A stretch of 64,000 nucleotides of DNA, from positions 604,067,177 through 604,131,176 of the forward strand of contig NC_081405.1 in assembly GCF_030272615.1 (NCBI RefSeq), read 5' to 3'. A program made the position numbers and the translations under genes. This DNA comes from Cryptomeria japonica (lineage: Eukaryota > Streptophyta > Pinopsida > Cupressales > Cupressaceae). The notes beneath the pieces were generated by a model. The model saw only the letters and a list, made by a program, of their open reading frames with translations. It did no database searches and was not told where the DNA came from. Below, in pieces: positions 42,601 to 54,140 of this stretch (the first letter of the stretch is position 1; each line of letters begins with the position of its first letter).

Positions 42601-43045
42601 TCCAAATGAGCTTTCTACATGCTAATCAACTCTTCCAAGAGCTTTCTAATGTCAGGAGCCTTATTCTTTGTCTTCACTTTCTTCACTTCTTGCTCTACCT
42701 TCTCACATTCCTTATACTTTATCTTGATTGTTTCTTTTAGGGTCTCCTCTATATTATCCTTGTCCTCAATCTTTTGCATCGGATATTTAATAGTATCATT
42801 CACCTACTTCAACTGATTGTTAACCTCCTTATACCTCAATTTGAATGTTTGGATTCTCTCTTAGCTTCTGCGCACATTCATTCACTACCTTCACATTCTC
42901 TTTCAATTCCTCATTTTCTAATTCAACACTCTCCAATTATTCAAGAGATAACTTCAAGTCTTGATCCAGCTGAACTGATCATGCACATAGGTGCCATCAA
43001 CCAACACAGATCTCCCTCAAGTAGCTAAGCTTCCAAGCAAAGGAG
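39652..43045 (-). pseudogene. Coiled-coil/zinc-knuckle ORF plus unknown ORF2, degraded
   Basis: Read from 43045 downward, a Lys/Glu-rich coiled coil comes first (MQKIEDKDNIEETLKETIK, 42803-42615). About four degenerate CX2CX4HX4C zinc knuckles follow between 42420 and 42130 (CFQCNKLLH, CYGCKRFGHK, TCKGYSHKANQC, and one with a stop). Zinc knuckles bind RNA in retroelement capsid proteins. Next lies an unknown ORF best seen at 41658-41315, containing DVIRVILSHVWND and LDKPYPIIKEIISVI. That segment matches in spacing YILNKVHDEFILLHRPHKITKQAIEAVI in the element at 47367. The rest to 39700 is full of stops. No pol domain was found on either strand. Confidence 0.65.
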
Positions 43046-43050
43046 AAAAT

Positions 43051-43061
43051 CTCTGATACCA
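43051..43061 (-). other. Primer-binding site (initiator-Met tRNA)
   Basis: The minus strand reads TGGTATCAGAG two bases after the 5' LTR end at 43064. Confidence 0.88.
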
Positions 43062-43063
43062 AT

Positions 43064-44320
43064 TGATGGATTGGTTGAAGGGACCAAAATACTGAGAAGG
43101 AGTGAATTAGTATTCTCACATATTCTAAAACTTTCTCGAAATCGTAAACCTTTGCTGATATATAAAACTCATCAATTAAGCATATCAAACAAAGGATACT
43201 AAATGCAAAATAAACATGAAACACAACCACAAAAGGAACACCATATTTTTATACGTGAAAAACCCAAATGGGAAAAACCATGGAGAGTGTTAACTCTCAA
43301 GCCAATATAACTAGTTATATTGTGATTATAAAAGGGGTGGCTCATTGCCAGGTGGCTCACTACCAAAATTACAAAACTGCTCACTACCAAACTATTCACT
43401 CCAAGATTACAAAAAGGTGGCTTACTATTGGAATGATCACTATAAAAGGTATGATTGAATTGAATAAATTCACATCTCCAATGCATGAGATCAGTTCCAA
43501 GTTAATATTTAATCACAATTCACAAACCCTATAGAAGATCCAGTGAAAGATCTTTGTACAAATCCTTAAGCACTTGCAACAGATCTATTGAAGGATTATT
43601 GCAAAATTGTTTGCACTCTGATTCTACACCAACTACCTTTGTTGTTCACAACTCACACTTCACACTCTATTACTCACACCTTGTACTCTTACTTCCACAT
43701 ACATATTATCATCACATACTTCTCTATATACTGGAAGGCTCATGCACTAAGATAATATGTCAACCTAGCTCAACACATTATCCAACAAAAACATGATAAA
43801 CAAGCCAACCTCGACAAGATGTTTACATACTCCACAATTAATTCACTGATGCATATACCTTAATTACTAGAATGGGACAAGGGTCATCCAGACCCATAAA
43901 AGTTGACCCATAAATGTAAAACTCTAAACATGATGACTCCAAACTCCAAGAATATAGATTTTACTCATACCATAGATACCAAACCATGAGCCATGAAAAT
44001 ATACTTTTTCCAAAGCCAAAAATAGTGAATGTACCTTAACACATAACTGATACTAGGATCAATATAGACACACCTTAAAATTTTGGATATAAGGATCTTC
44101 TAGAAATAACTCCAATAGATCAAACACAAATCACTACATCACATTATAATTCACATCACTTGCCCATAAATGCACACACCAACTACTCACAACACTAAAC
44201 ACAACATCTGGACTAAACTAGATGACTGACTTGAAATCAATATACTACTCATATACCGTCTAGACCAAACTGAATAATTGGTTTAACATCAATGACAATA
44301 ATATTCACAAAAGTCTAACA
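43064..44320 (-). repeat. 5' LTR of the minus-strand element
   Basis: Direct copy of 38478-39651, longer by small insertions. The plus-strand end is AAGTCTAACA, followed by the TTTTT target duplication. Confidence 0.88.
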
Positions 44321-44511
44321 TTTTTATGGGCATTAAATCTAGTATTAGGGCCCATGTTCATACACTGAGTACTTTGGTTTTATCTTGAGCCCATTGTGCA
44401 TAGTAGCATTATAGCTTGGGTTAGCCTTGAGGTTATCCCTGCTAGTTATTGTTTTTGTAGTAGATGCCCTAGATTTTATCTTATAGTTTCTTTGCCTCTT
44501 GGTTAGACAAG

Positions 44512-47366
44512 ATGCCTCAAAGGGGTAGAGGCTATGGGTGGGTTGGTCAGATGGGTACTTGATAGAACCCTCGTCCAGAGGATTGTGAAGAGACTCATCG
44601 AGAGGAACAACGGTATGACCAATAGGAAGAGGAAGCCTACAGTGAGAATTGACAGGGTGATGTGGCAGTACACTAGTTGATTAATATCCTTGAGGAGATT
44701 CTTGCCTATTTGGTCTTGATGCATGAGGAGAATCAACAAGAGGAATCATGCCATTCCAATCATTAGGATAGAGTTGTGTTTCAAGTGAGAGAGAGAGTTT
44801 TCACCTCAAAGGAGAGACAATGCGATTCCAGATCAAGATGCGGTCATAACAAGATACATGAGAGATCTTGTTAGGTCTCGACTTCCCACCTTTGATGGAT
44901 CTAGTAGTGGGACAAAGGTGTATATTGGCTCTTGGATTTGGGTAGGTGTTTTTCTATGCATTTGTATAGAAGTAACACCAAGGCTAGGTGTGCTATGATG
45001 CACCTTCATAGATTTGCTTCCACTTGATGGTGTATGGAGGAGCTTAAGCTTCATTTGGATATTGCATCAGTATCTAGGGAGATGTTTCTGGAGTGGTTTC
45101 ATGATTATTTCTTTTCAGACCTTTGAAGATAGAGGAAGGCAGATGAGTTCCACAACCTGAATCAGTTGACTATGACAATTGAGTAGTATGAGCATAAGTT
45201 CTTTGAACTTAAGTAGTATGCAGGGATAGTGTATGATGAGGCTATGTTGGTGCAACATTTTTTTAGGGACCTTAATGCCCATATTAGTGGAGGTGTTTAG
45301 GCCTTTGAACCCAAGACTATGGAGGTAGCCATGGAGAAGGCATATTTGGTTGAGGAGAATTTGTCTTTGGCCTTAGGAGGACAACAAGTAGTGCAAACCA
45401 ATAGTTCTTTGACTTCTAGTTTAGGTGTAAGAGGTGCATAGTCATAGGCTTTAGGATATGCTACGAGTCACCCTTGATCATTCAAGGGTGGACGGTTTTA
45501 GCAGAAGAAGAACAATTTTTCAAACAAAGATTTTCTCATGATGGTAGGATCTAGGAAGAAAAAGATCGTCATAGGAAGCGTGTTCAACATTTCCACGTCA
45601 TGTAGCCAACTCAAATTTCTCAGTAGAACTCTAGTAGAGGCAATTTCTAGTAATTCAGTGCATCTTCATCTAGCTCAGGTTTCAGTAGAGGAAGTTATTT
45701 CACTTGTGGTCAACATGATCATATTGTAGTACATTATCCTCAAAGATCTACACAGATGTCTAGCCAGAGGCCAACATCTTCATAGGCTACTATGGGAGAT
45801 GCATGGAGATCTCATCAAGTCTTTGTGGCAGTTGATAACTGCTAGGCTGAGAATTAAGGTATAGTTGTAGAGACCATAAGTGAAATAGGTGGTATTTCTT
45901 GCTCAATATTGTTTGATTTTGGTGTTATGAATTTTTCTTTCTCTTTTTTTAGTAGAGAGATGCAGGTTCTCAGTGGTCAAAAAAGTTGATAAGTGGTAAG
46001 TTGAGTTAGCTATAGGGTCCAAGTTGGTGGTGGACTCTCTTGTTCATGATTGTATGTTGGATTTAGGAGTGTGCTCCACCATTGTGGATCTTCATGTAAT
46101 TTCATTGGGATCCTAAGATGTTGTGTTGGGTATGGACTGGCTTGAGGCACATTAGGCTAAGTTTGATTGTTGTTGTAAGAGGATGAAGTGTCTTGGAGAT
46201 GGTGGTGAGAGTGTGCAGGTTGTGGGTGTCTAGTGACCCATTTCTCTTTGCATGATTTTTGCTATGCAGTTGAAACAATGTGTGATGGGTATGTCAGTTG
46301 TTTGCAATTACGGTGAATGACTTGGATGAGGGTGAGATTCAGGATGATCTCTTTCATTGTCAACCTATTATTCAAAGTTTTTAGATGTATTTCCTAGCGA
46401 GATTCTAGGTATGCCACCTAAGCATGACATTTATTTTCAGATAGATTTAGTTGTTGGGGTAGAGCCAATTTCTAAGGCACCTTATCAAATGACCACTCAG
46501 GAGTTGAGTGAATTGTGGTTGGAGTTGGAAGAGTTTCTAGCTAAGAGGTTCATTCATCCTAGTGTTTCTCCTTGGGGAGGACCAATTTTATTTGTTAAGA
46601 AGGATGGATCTCTTTGCTTGTGTATAGAATATTAATTGGACAATTTTTTGTACTTGTTATGGACATTATGAGTTTACAATGGTTCCTTTTGGGCTTAGTA
46701 ATGCACCCCCAATTTTCATGAGTTTGATGATACATTGATAGATTCTTCCTTGTGTTCCTTGATGACATCTTGATATATTCAAGGACTATAGAGGAGAATG
46801 AGGAGCATATGAGGCGGGTATTGCAGTGTCTTCATGGAAACTAGTTGTATGTCAATTTGGCTAGATGTGATTTCTTCCAGATTGAGGTGAAATATCTAGG
46901 TTATGTTATTTCAGAAGAGGGTATTGTAGTGGATCCCTCTAAGATTCAGGTGAGTATAGATTGGAAAGTGCCTACTAATATGGATGAGGTTCACATCTTT
47001 ATGGGCCCTTTAGGATACTATCATCGATTTGTTAAGGGGTTTTCAAGGATATCTTATCCTATATTTTTTCTTCTAAAGAAAGGGAAGAAGTTTGTTTGGT
47101 CAAAGTAGTGTGAGAGATTTCCAGATCCTTAAGGAGCATCTAACCAGTGCACCTATTTTAACAGTGCCAAATCCAATAGGAGATTTTCTTGTGTGTACGG
47201 ATTTTCTTTAGAAGGTTTCAGATCATTCTGGTCATGTGATAGCCTACGAGTCTCACAAAATCAAGGATCATGAGTTGAGCTGTCCCTCACAATTTGGAGT
47301 TGGCAGCACATGCTTTGGTGAGATGGATTCATTTTCTCCTCAGGCATCGACTTTAGTTGTATAGTG
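44512..47366 (+). pseudogene. Ty3/gypsy gag-pol relic, truncated
   Basis: Gag starts MPQRGRGYGW at 44512 and, across many stops and shifts, shows PTFDGSSSGTK and SREMFLEWFHDYFF. A zinc-knuckle-like FTCGQHDHIVVHYP lies near 45690-45745. The protease region keeps CSILFDFG and VLGMDWLEAH. RT shows [16 protein letters not shown] and [20 protein letters not shown] (46357-46635). It then jumps to [18 protein letters not shown], so about 45-50 residues between them are deleted. FLDDILIYS near 46750 is the RT active site (normally YxDD). RNase H begins (VCTDF, VIAYESHKIKDHE) and is cut at 47366 by the insertion of another LTR element. PP.HDI..I.L is typical of plant chromovirus-type gypsy RT. The integrase would lie beyond the insertions and is not in the window. 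Confidence 0.88.
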
Positions 47367-48500
47367 TGTTGGCACAAGACACTAGTTTGGTGATGCTCTA
47401 GTAAATATTGGTGATGTCTGATGCATGATATTGCTTAGGATTTTTCATTGATGGAAACTCAACCTATTTATCTTATCCAAGATGGAGTTTTGGTGCAAAT
47501 GTTTTAGTGATACTCTGTGTACAATTTTGGTGAACAGTTCTCATTTTTGGTGATGTTTTTTTGGTTCCTATAATCTGAGTTTAGTTGATTAATTTTAAGA
47601 AACAAATTATCATGCAATATTACCCTTCGGTGTTGATTCTTTAGCATGTTAGATGGTTTGGTATCTGGTAGTGTAATAAAATAGGGTTATCTTCATTATT
47701 GATGGTATAACGTGTGAAATGGATTCTTTGAGGTGATTCTGGTAGTTGTTGTTAAGTTCAAGGTAATTGAGCTTACTTATGGGAAGTGTGTGATCATATG
47801 TTTTGGATCCGAAATATTGTTTTGTGAAGATCTGAGCCAACTTGAAGCTACACATTTCATATTCTGATATTTTGTGAGGTCGACTTGTGGCAGATCAAAT
47901 TTGCTAGTGAAGATATATAAGATTGACTTGGTTAGTGCATTTATGTATGGATATGGTATGTGAGATGATTTTGGGATAAATTGAGCATAGTTTCATTTGC
48001 ACCCCTTAAATTTTGTTGATCCAATAATCAATAACAAGGCAGAATAGATAAGTTTATCAGAACACTTTAGCAGATCACCTTGTGCCTAATAGGAACTGTT
48101 ATTTGGCATGGTCATATGCTTTTTTTCAGTTCATTACTCATTGTAATAATTTTCTATTAGCACGTAAAGAAGTGAGCCTTCCTCCAGGTCATATCCCTTT
48201 TGTAATTGAGTAGTGAGCTCTAAGTAGTGTGCCTGAATCTATGTGCATTCCAATTCATGTAATATTATTTTACTATTGGCCATAGTATAATAATATTGTG
48301 GGTTCAAATCCAATCATGGTTTTTCCCTTTTCGGGTTTTCATGTAAAAATTTTTGTGTTATGGTTATGTTCTCATTTGCTTTGTGTTTTTGCATTTCAAT
48401 TTCTTATATGTTTATCTGGTTGATTAAGAATCATATTAACATGTTTATAAATACCGTAACACTGATTCGCCCACCCTCTCAGTGTTAATTGATTCCAACA
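47367..48500 (+). repeat. 5' LTR of the non-autonomous element
   Basis: TGTTGGCACAAG...GATTCCAACA. The shared CATGGTTTTTCCC...GGGTTTTCATG module is at about 48314-48342. Confidence 0.88.
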
Positions 48501-48502
48501 AT

Positions 48503-48514
48503 TGGTATCAAAAC
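48503..48514 (+). other. Primer-binding site (initiator-Met tRNA, mutated end)
   Basis: TGGTATCAAAAC, two bases after the LTR. It differs from TGGTATCAGAGC at two positions. Confidence 0.85.
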
Positions 48515-48568
48515 TTTGTGCCTCAGAAGAAGCCTAATAGCTTGAGGAAGATCTGTAAGATTGAATCA

Positions 48569-49728
48569 ATGGACCCTAGTTTGCAAAGACAACTTGCTAT
48601 CACACTTTAATATCTTGATACATAAATGAAGGAAAATAGTAGCTTGAAATTAAATCTAAATGCAGCTAAAGACTTCATTGAAACCCTAAAAGATCAAATA
48701 GACACTTCTTGGGAAAAGAGAAAGGAGCTAAAGGAAAAAGAAAAAGAAAGTGTTGACAATCAAATTCTACAAGACAAGACTAATGAATGTGAGAAGCTGG
48801 CTAGGGAGAATGCATTTTTGAAGAATGAGATGCAATCTATTGTGATGAAGTTAACTAAGGAGATTGAAGACCAGAAGAAGAATGGAGAAAGCTTGACTCA
48901 ATCCTTGAAAGACAGATCTGATGAATGTAATAAACTAACCTATGAGAATGATGAGTTGAAGCTTGAGTTGATGCAAACAAAGAATGATGGGAAATAACTT
49001 GAAAGACAAATCATAATTCTGAGAGATTAGTTGAATACTGCTAATGAGTACACAAAGAAGTTCAAAGCTAGTTCAACTTGATTGGATGAGATGCTAGATA
49101 GTTAGAGATATGGGAAAAAAACAAGAGAACTTGGATATGAGCAAGGAGAATCCTCTGGTTCTGGATAGAGAAATACAAAATCAAATCATCAGTAGAGAAA
49201 GAAACCTCTGGTAAGACAACCTAATGCCTATAAATTCAATGGTAGATATTTTCTTGCAATAAATTATGTCATATGGCAAACAAATGCAGGAGTAGAATGA
49301 ACAATGGGATGATGAACAACGTGGTGAATAATGGCCCTACCTTTACCGATCAATGTTCCAAATGCAACAATTTTGGTCATAAGTCAAATATGTGTAGAAT
49401 GATGATCAATTTCTAGAATAAGAGATGCTATGCATGTGGGATGTTTGGACATATATCTAACCAATGTAGGATGAGACAAAATCAGATGAACTTTAGGCCT
49501 ATGTAGAGAAATATTGTTTGTCATGCATGTAAAAAAATAGGTCATATTGGAAGACATTGCAGAAGAAAGAATGCACCGGTGAACAAGATCAAATTAGATA
49601 AGAAAGGAAAACAAAAAGTATATGAAATCATAGATCAACACAAGAAAATGTGGGTAAAGAAGGAAGATCAAAATATGCAGAATGGCTCCACACTAGAATC
49701 CGGTGATGGAACCTCATCCGATAACTAG
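48569..49728 (+). pseudogene. ORF1: coiled-coil protein with three zinc knuckles
   Basis: The ATG at 48569 (MDPSLQRQLAITL) opens a frame with early stops, then a clear 120-residue coiled coil (48626-48997, heptads such as KLARENAFLKNEMQSIVMKL). After a degraded linker come three CX2CX4HX4C knuckles: CSKCNNFGHKSNMC (49354-49395), CYACGMFGHISNQC (49426-49467) and CHACKKIGHIGRHC (49519-49560). The frame ends TSSDN-stop at 49728. Knuckles are the nucleic-acid-binding part of retroelement gag proteins. The coiled coil replaces the usual copia UBN2 gag domain. It is probably a capsid-like or RNA-packaging protein, although a host-derived origin is possible. Confidence 0.75.
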
Positions 49729-50135
49729 GGCTTTTTGGCCTTAGGGGAATTTTTTCATGCAAATTAGTAGAACCCCCTCTTCGGAGATCTGTAACCAGTT
49801 TCGAAAGGTTGCAAAAGATTTAGATAGAGCATGCAAATGATATCCAAAATTTTTTGTAATAGTTTGGTAATCTAATGGAAGAAATGATGAAAAATAGTAT
49901 AACCAAAAGATTTAATGATGAGCATTTATTACAATTGGAAATTAGGTTTAAAAGGGAATTTTGGATGCTCATTCTTCACAATGTGATCAAGAGAAAAGAG
50001 CAGAGCAGAAGAGTGAAAGAGATTTGACAGTGAAACTGAGCTTGAAATGATCATTTAGAGATTTCATGTGCCTGGTTGTGAATCAAAGAGGTATTTATTT
50101 GTTAACGAGATACCGTTTAAAACCCTAGAACTGTC

Positions 50136-53100
50136 ATGGCATCTGCATCTGGAATTTCTACCCCTCTAGTTGACAAGATTTCTAAGAGGGCCAGGCCCAT
50201 TTTCAAGTGACATCCTTTCAAATCGATTGAAGATGATTCAAAAGGAGCATTTTCTTCAATTCCATACAACATTATTTATAACGAAGATATAGGGGCATAC
50301 ATTCACTGTGACAATGAAGAACTTAGAAACATAGACATGCTTACACTCTACAATAAGCATATGGCAGATAGTCTTGGCAATCTGAAGCCAAAATTATAGA
50401 TTCTTCACGACAAGGGATTCACTTAGTTTGTTCATTTTCTAGTATTTGAAGAAGTAGAATGGCTCCGCTACATCCTCAACAAGGTTCATGATGAGTTTAT
50501 CTTGCTACATAGACCACATAAGATCACAAAGCAGGCCATTGAGGCAGTCATATGCTTGAGTGCAACTAGTGAGATTCCAAGCTTGAGGAAAGTGTTGAAT
50601 ACTATTGTGGCAGTTGTTACTGGTTGCTAATATGAAATCCGATCCATGACAATTAGTGATATAGTTGAGCATGATGTGAGATTCACCTCAATGGTTGTGG
50701 GTTATAAAGTATATCAATCCAGCAAGTAGAACTCAGTCTCTGGTACTGCAATATTCATTGCATTTCAGATGCTTAAGGAGAATAAAAGGTGTGATCTTTG
50801 TTCCGTACTTCTGAGTGAATTATTGCTTAACTTGAAGAAAATTAAACAAGAAAAGATAAATAATTTCAAGTTTGGATCATTAATTGTGTACTTATCTCTA
50901 TATTTTTTTGAATGAGATCGTCAGTATTAAAAAAGTCTAGTTGGCTTATGACAAAGTGATGGTGATGCAAATTAAGGAAGGTTGATGGGTATAGGTTATG
51001 CTACAATGATAATATCTACCTTATGGGGATATTTAAAGAACTTTCAAGCCTCCATGAAAGCTAGAGAAATATTTCCTAAGGAGATAGTTGAGAAATATGA
51101 GAAGATAATTTGTTTTATGGCTGATAAAGATCAATGCCATATGAAGGCAGTTGAGCTAAGAACAACCTAGATCATGCCCATGGGGTATAAAGTTGATGCT
51201 ATCACACTTGAAGCATATGCACAACATCTACTAAGTCAACTAATAGATCGGAAGGAAGAAAGATTTGAAACTTTTTAGGAAAATGACCTTAACCTACATA
51301 AGAAATTCACTGAGGCTAGAAGGAAGAGGAAGGTGAGAAAGGAGGTAGAGGAGATTGTAGAACAAATGGGTATTACCAAGGAAGTAGTGTAGAATGCAAG
51401 GGAGAAAAACATTCTAAAGGAGGAAGATGTGGTGAAACCACAAGCTAAACTGGTTTCTCCCATGCAGCCCAAGACCAAGCCTAGAAAATCTAAACCTACC
51501 TCCATTGTGCAGAAGTTGGTACCTCCTCCACGTAAGCCTAAACCGGCAATATCTATTGGGGGAGCAGGGAAAAGGAAGAAGGAGAAGCATATAAGACAAT
51601 ATAGTGCAGAAAAAAAGGAAACAAATTCAAATGAAGAGGTAAGGCAAGTTAAGAAGATTGCTTCCTATGCAAGGGTAGTCTAGAAGCCTAAATCCGATGA
51701 TGCTCCTCCATCCAAGAATGCTAAACCTCAAGCAGAACCATCCAAAAAGGCTAGGAGAGGCAAGAAGAAGAAATCAGAAATAGAAGAATTTTATGTATAC
51801 TATGATAATTTTAAGGATAAAGACCAACAGGCAGTAGAAGAAGCAATTGTAGACTATACGGATAAATTTAGTAAGGTTTAAATAGAGTTATCATCTATGA
51901 TCCCAAAGAGAGTGTATGATATCTTGGCTTCTCGATGACACACATCCAACATAGAAGATGAAAGGTTGAAAGAAATTACATTAGTAAAGCTATGTCCAAA
52001 CTTGCAAAAGAAAACTTTTGAAGTAAGCATAGAGTGAATAAAATAATGATCGGAAGGGTAGATGAAGTAGTAAAAGACACTGAAGGCATTTTGAGGAAAT
52101 TTTTAAAAGAAAATGGCTATCAAATTATTTTGAAGAAGAATGATACTCAACTAGAAGGCCATTCAAGAAAAGACACTTCTCCTTCGACAATTCATGTGCA
52201 GACAGATGTTCCACGGGATCAACCAACTGTACAAATTGATTTGGTTGAATAGGTAGCTCCAGTTGATGCCTCTAAAAATCAAGCAATGGATAACTTCGAT
52301 GACGCTACTCAGGATCATCCTAAGATAGAAATAATTATAGAGATGATAGCAGAGGAGTTCGGTGAAGCGGGAAAGACTGTAGATGTAGGAAAAGATGGTA
52401 AAAAAGGAGAGAGGATGAAAAGGGTAACAATGCATAATCAATGAAGGAAAATGGTGAAGAGCAATCAGATAAAGCTCTGGCAACCATGAGAAAAGTTACT
52501 ATTCTTGATAAGAGAAAGCATACTGCAGTTGAAGATGATCTTTCTCATGGTCTGATAGATCTAAGCACCTTATCCCCTCTTCAAGAATTGAAGTTGGCCA
52601 CTCTTGTGCAAATCGAGGCTAGTGAGGACTTACTAAAGTCCACTTTGGAAGAGAAAGGAGTGATATCTTTGGCCATTGAAGTCTTGGAAAAATATTTACC
52701 TGACCTTAAGAATATTTCAAATGACTCACCCTCCAGTAAGCTTAATGATATGTTAAATAAGTTAAATCTAATTTTGTATCATTAGAGAAAGTGGTAGATA
52801 TAAAGGTTTTCAATAAATTCAATGAGATGAGGCTTCAAACATATTTGAAGATAATTGAAGATGACAAGGATTTTTTAAAGACTACGGTGAAGAGTGCAAA
52901 GGATGCATTAAGTGAAGATGGAAAAATATTTAAATCATGTCTATTTTTGCCTATTTACTCTAGACATTGATAGACAAATAAGAGATTTTGAAGGGAAGCT
53001 AGCTAGTGTCGATCATTCATTTTACCTTCATTCAGTTTTTCCTAGCTCCCTTAAAGCCCAAATAACAGATTTTACTAACAAAATAAAGGGCTTGAATAAA

Positions 53101-53211
53101 GAAAAAGAGAAAATGTTGAGCAGAGTGGGAGAAATGAGAAGTCTGATTACTCCCTGGATGGACACCTTACTCAGAGTTCACCAGGATGCAGTGAGTGCCT
53201 TAGGTAAATAG
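50136..53211 (+). pseudogene. ORF2: long unknown protein of the non-autonomous element
   Basis: Opens MASASGISTPLVDKISKRA at 50136 and can be followed for about 1000 codons with around a dozen stops (mostly TAG) and several shifts. The first third is globular: WLRYILNKVHDEFILLHRP and HKITKQAIEAVICLSATSE, then ISDIVEHDVRFTSMVVGYKVY. Next are a basic Lys/Pro-rich linker (51400-51780, KPRKSKPTS, PPPRKPKPA), an acidic stretch, and a helical C-terminal part (52441-53211). No catalytic motif was recognised. The globular segment has a counterpart in the minus-strand element at 41315-41658. The arrangement resembles the broken ORFs at 10241 and 20941. Function unknown; possibly needed for mobilisation by a partner element. 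Confidence 0.6.
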
Positions 53212-53549
53212 GTGCCATCTGATCTCAAAGGATTTGAAGTCTATGCATACATGTTCAGTGCTCTAATTAATATTTAGATTGTTTTCTCAGAGGATGGAAT
53301 GGGTACTTACGGTACTTGAAGGTTACTTATTAAGATATTTTTAAATTCACGTAAATTATTGCATTTATTTGTATATAAGTTTTGGAAGATCCCTACCCTT
53401 TTCCATTGATGTCAAAGGGGGAGATAATTGGGAGAGTGCAATGAAAAATGATGATTATTCTTAGGGGGTGTCAGTTGAGTGTACAGATTTTAGATTGTCA
53501 AATTGTTTGCAGTTTTTGAAGAATTTTTCACAAAGTTACCATCAATGCC

Positions 53550-53561
53550 AAAGGGGGAGAT
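53550..53561 (+). other. Polypurine tract
   Basis: AAAGGGGGAGAT abuts the 3' LTR at 53562. A second AAAGGGGGAG lies at about 53415. Confidence 0.85.
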
Positions 53562-54140
53562 TGTTGGCACAAGACACTAGTCTGGTGATGCTCTATTGAA
53601 GATTGGTGATTTTTGATGCATGGTGTTTCTTAGGATTTTTCATTGATGGCAACTCATGAGTTTGGGATATCTAGTATGGAGTTTTGGTTCAAGCCCATCA
53701 GTGATACTCTATGCATAGTTGGTGAATAGTTCTCATTTCTAGTGATGTGTCTTTACTGTAATATGAGTTTAGTTGATTAAGAATAAGAAACAAATTATCA
53801 TGCAATATTATCCTCCGGTGTTGATTCTTTAGCATGTTAGAAAGTTTGGTATCTGGTAGTGCAGTAAAATAGGGTTATCTTCATTATTGATGGTATAATG
53901 TGTGGACCAGATTTTTTGAGGTGATTTCGATGGTTGTTGGTAAGTTTGAGGTAATTGAGCCAACTTATGGGAATAATGTGATCATATTTTTTGGATCCGG
54001 CATATTATTTTGTGACGATCTGAGCCGACTTGAAGCTACACATTTCATATTTTGATATTTTGTGAAGTCGACTTGTAGGAGATCGAATTTGCTAGTGCGG
54101 ATATAAAAGATCGACTTGATTAATGCATTTATGTATGGAT
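53562..54140 (+). repeat. Partial 3' LTR, interrupted
   Basis: Matches 47367 onward for 579 bp to TTATGTATGGAT, where the next element's TGTTGG begins. The remainder of this LTR is not within the window. Confidence 0.85.

Larger units (their letters stand above)
38478..44320 (-). mobile_element. Non-autonomous LTR retrotransposon (minus strand)
   Basis: Two direct LTR copies (38478-39651 and 43064-44320) bound a 3.4-kb interior, with a 5-bp target duplication TTTTT on both sides (38473-38477, 44321-44325). The minus-strand element begins TGTTAGAC and ends ..CCATCA. The tRNA-iMet primer site (complement at 43051-43061) and the polypurine tract (GGGGGAGATT, complement at 39652-39662) are in the right places. 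The interior carries a coiled-coil/zinc-knuckle ORF and a second unknown ORF. I see no protease, integrase, RT or RNase H motifs. It would depend on enzymes from a partner such as the copia element at 27091. LTRs differ at about a tenth of positions. Confidence 0.88.
47367..54140 (+). mobile_element. Non-autonomous LTR retrotransposon, 3' LTR interrupted
   Basis: The 5' LTR (TGTTGGCAC..., 1134 bp) is followed by a tRNA-iMet primer site, a coiled-coil/zinc-knuckle ORF, a long unknown ORF2, a perfect polypurine tract (AAAGGGGGAGAT, 53550-53561) and a 3' LTR starting at 53562. The 3' LTR is cut after 579 bp by another LTR element at 54141. No protease, integrase, RT or RNase H was seen in the 5 kb interior. 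It is inserted in the gypsy RNase H region. Its 5' and partial 3' LTR differ by more than a tenth in the first 200 bp plus indels, so it is old. It is organised like the minus-strand element at 38478. Confidence 0.85.
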
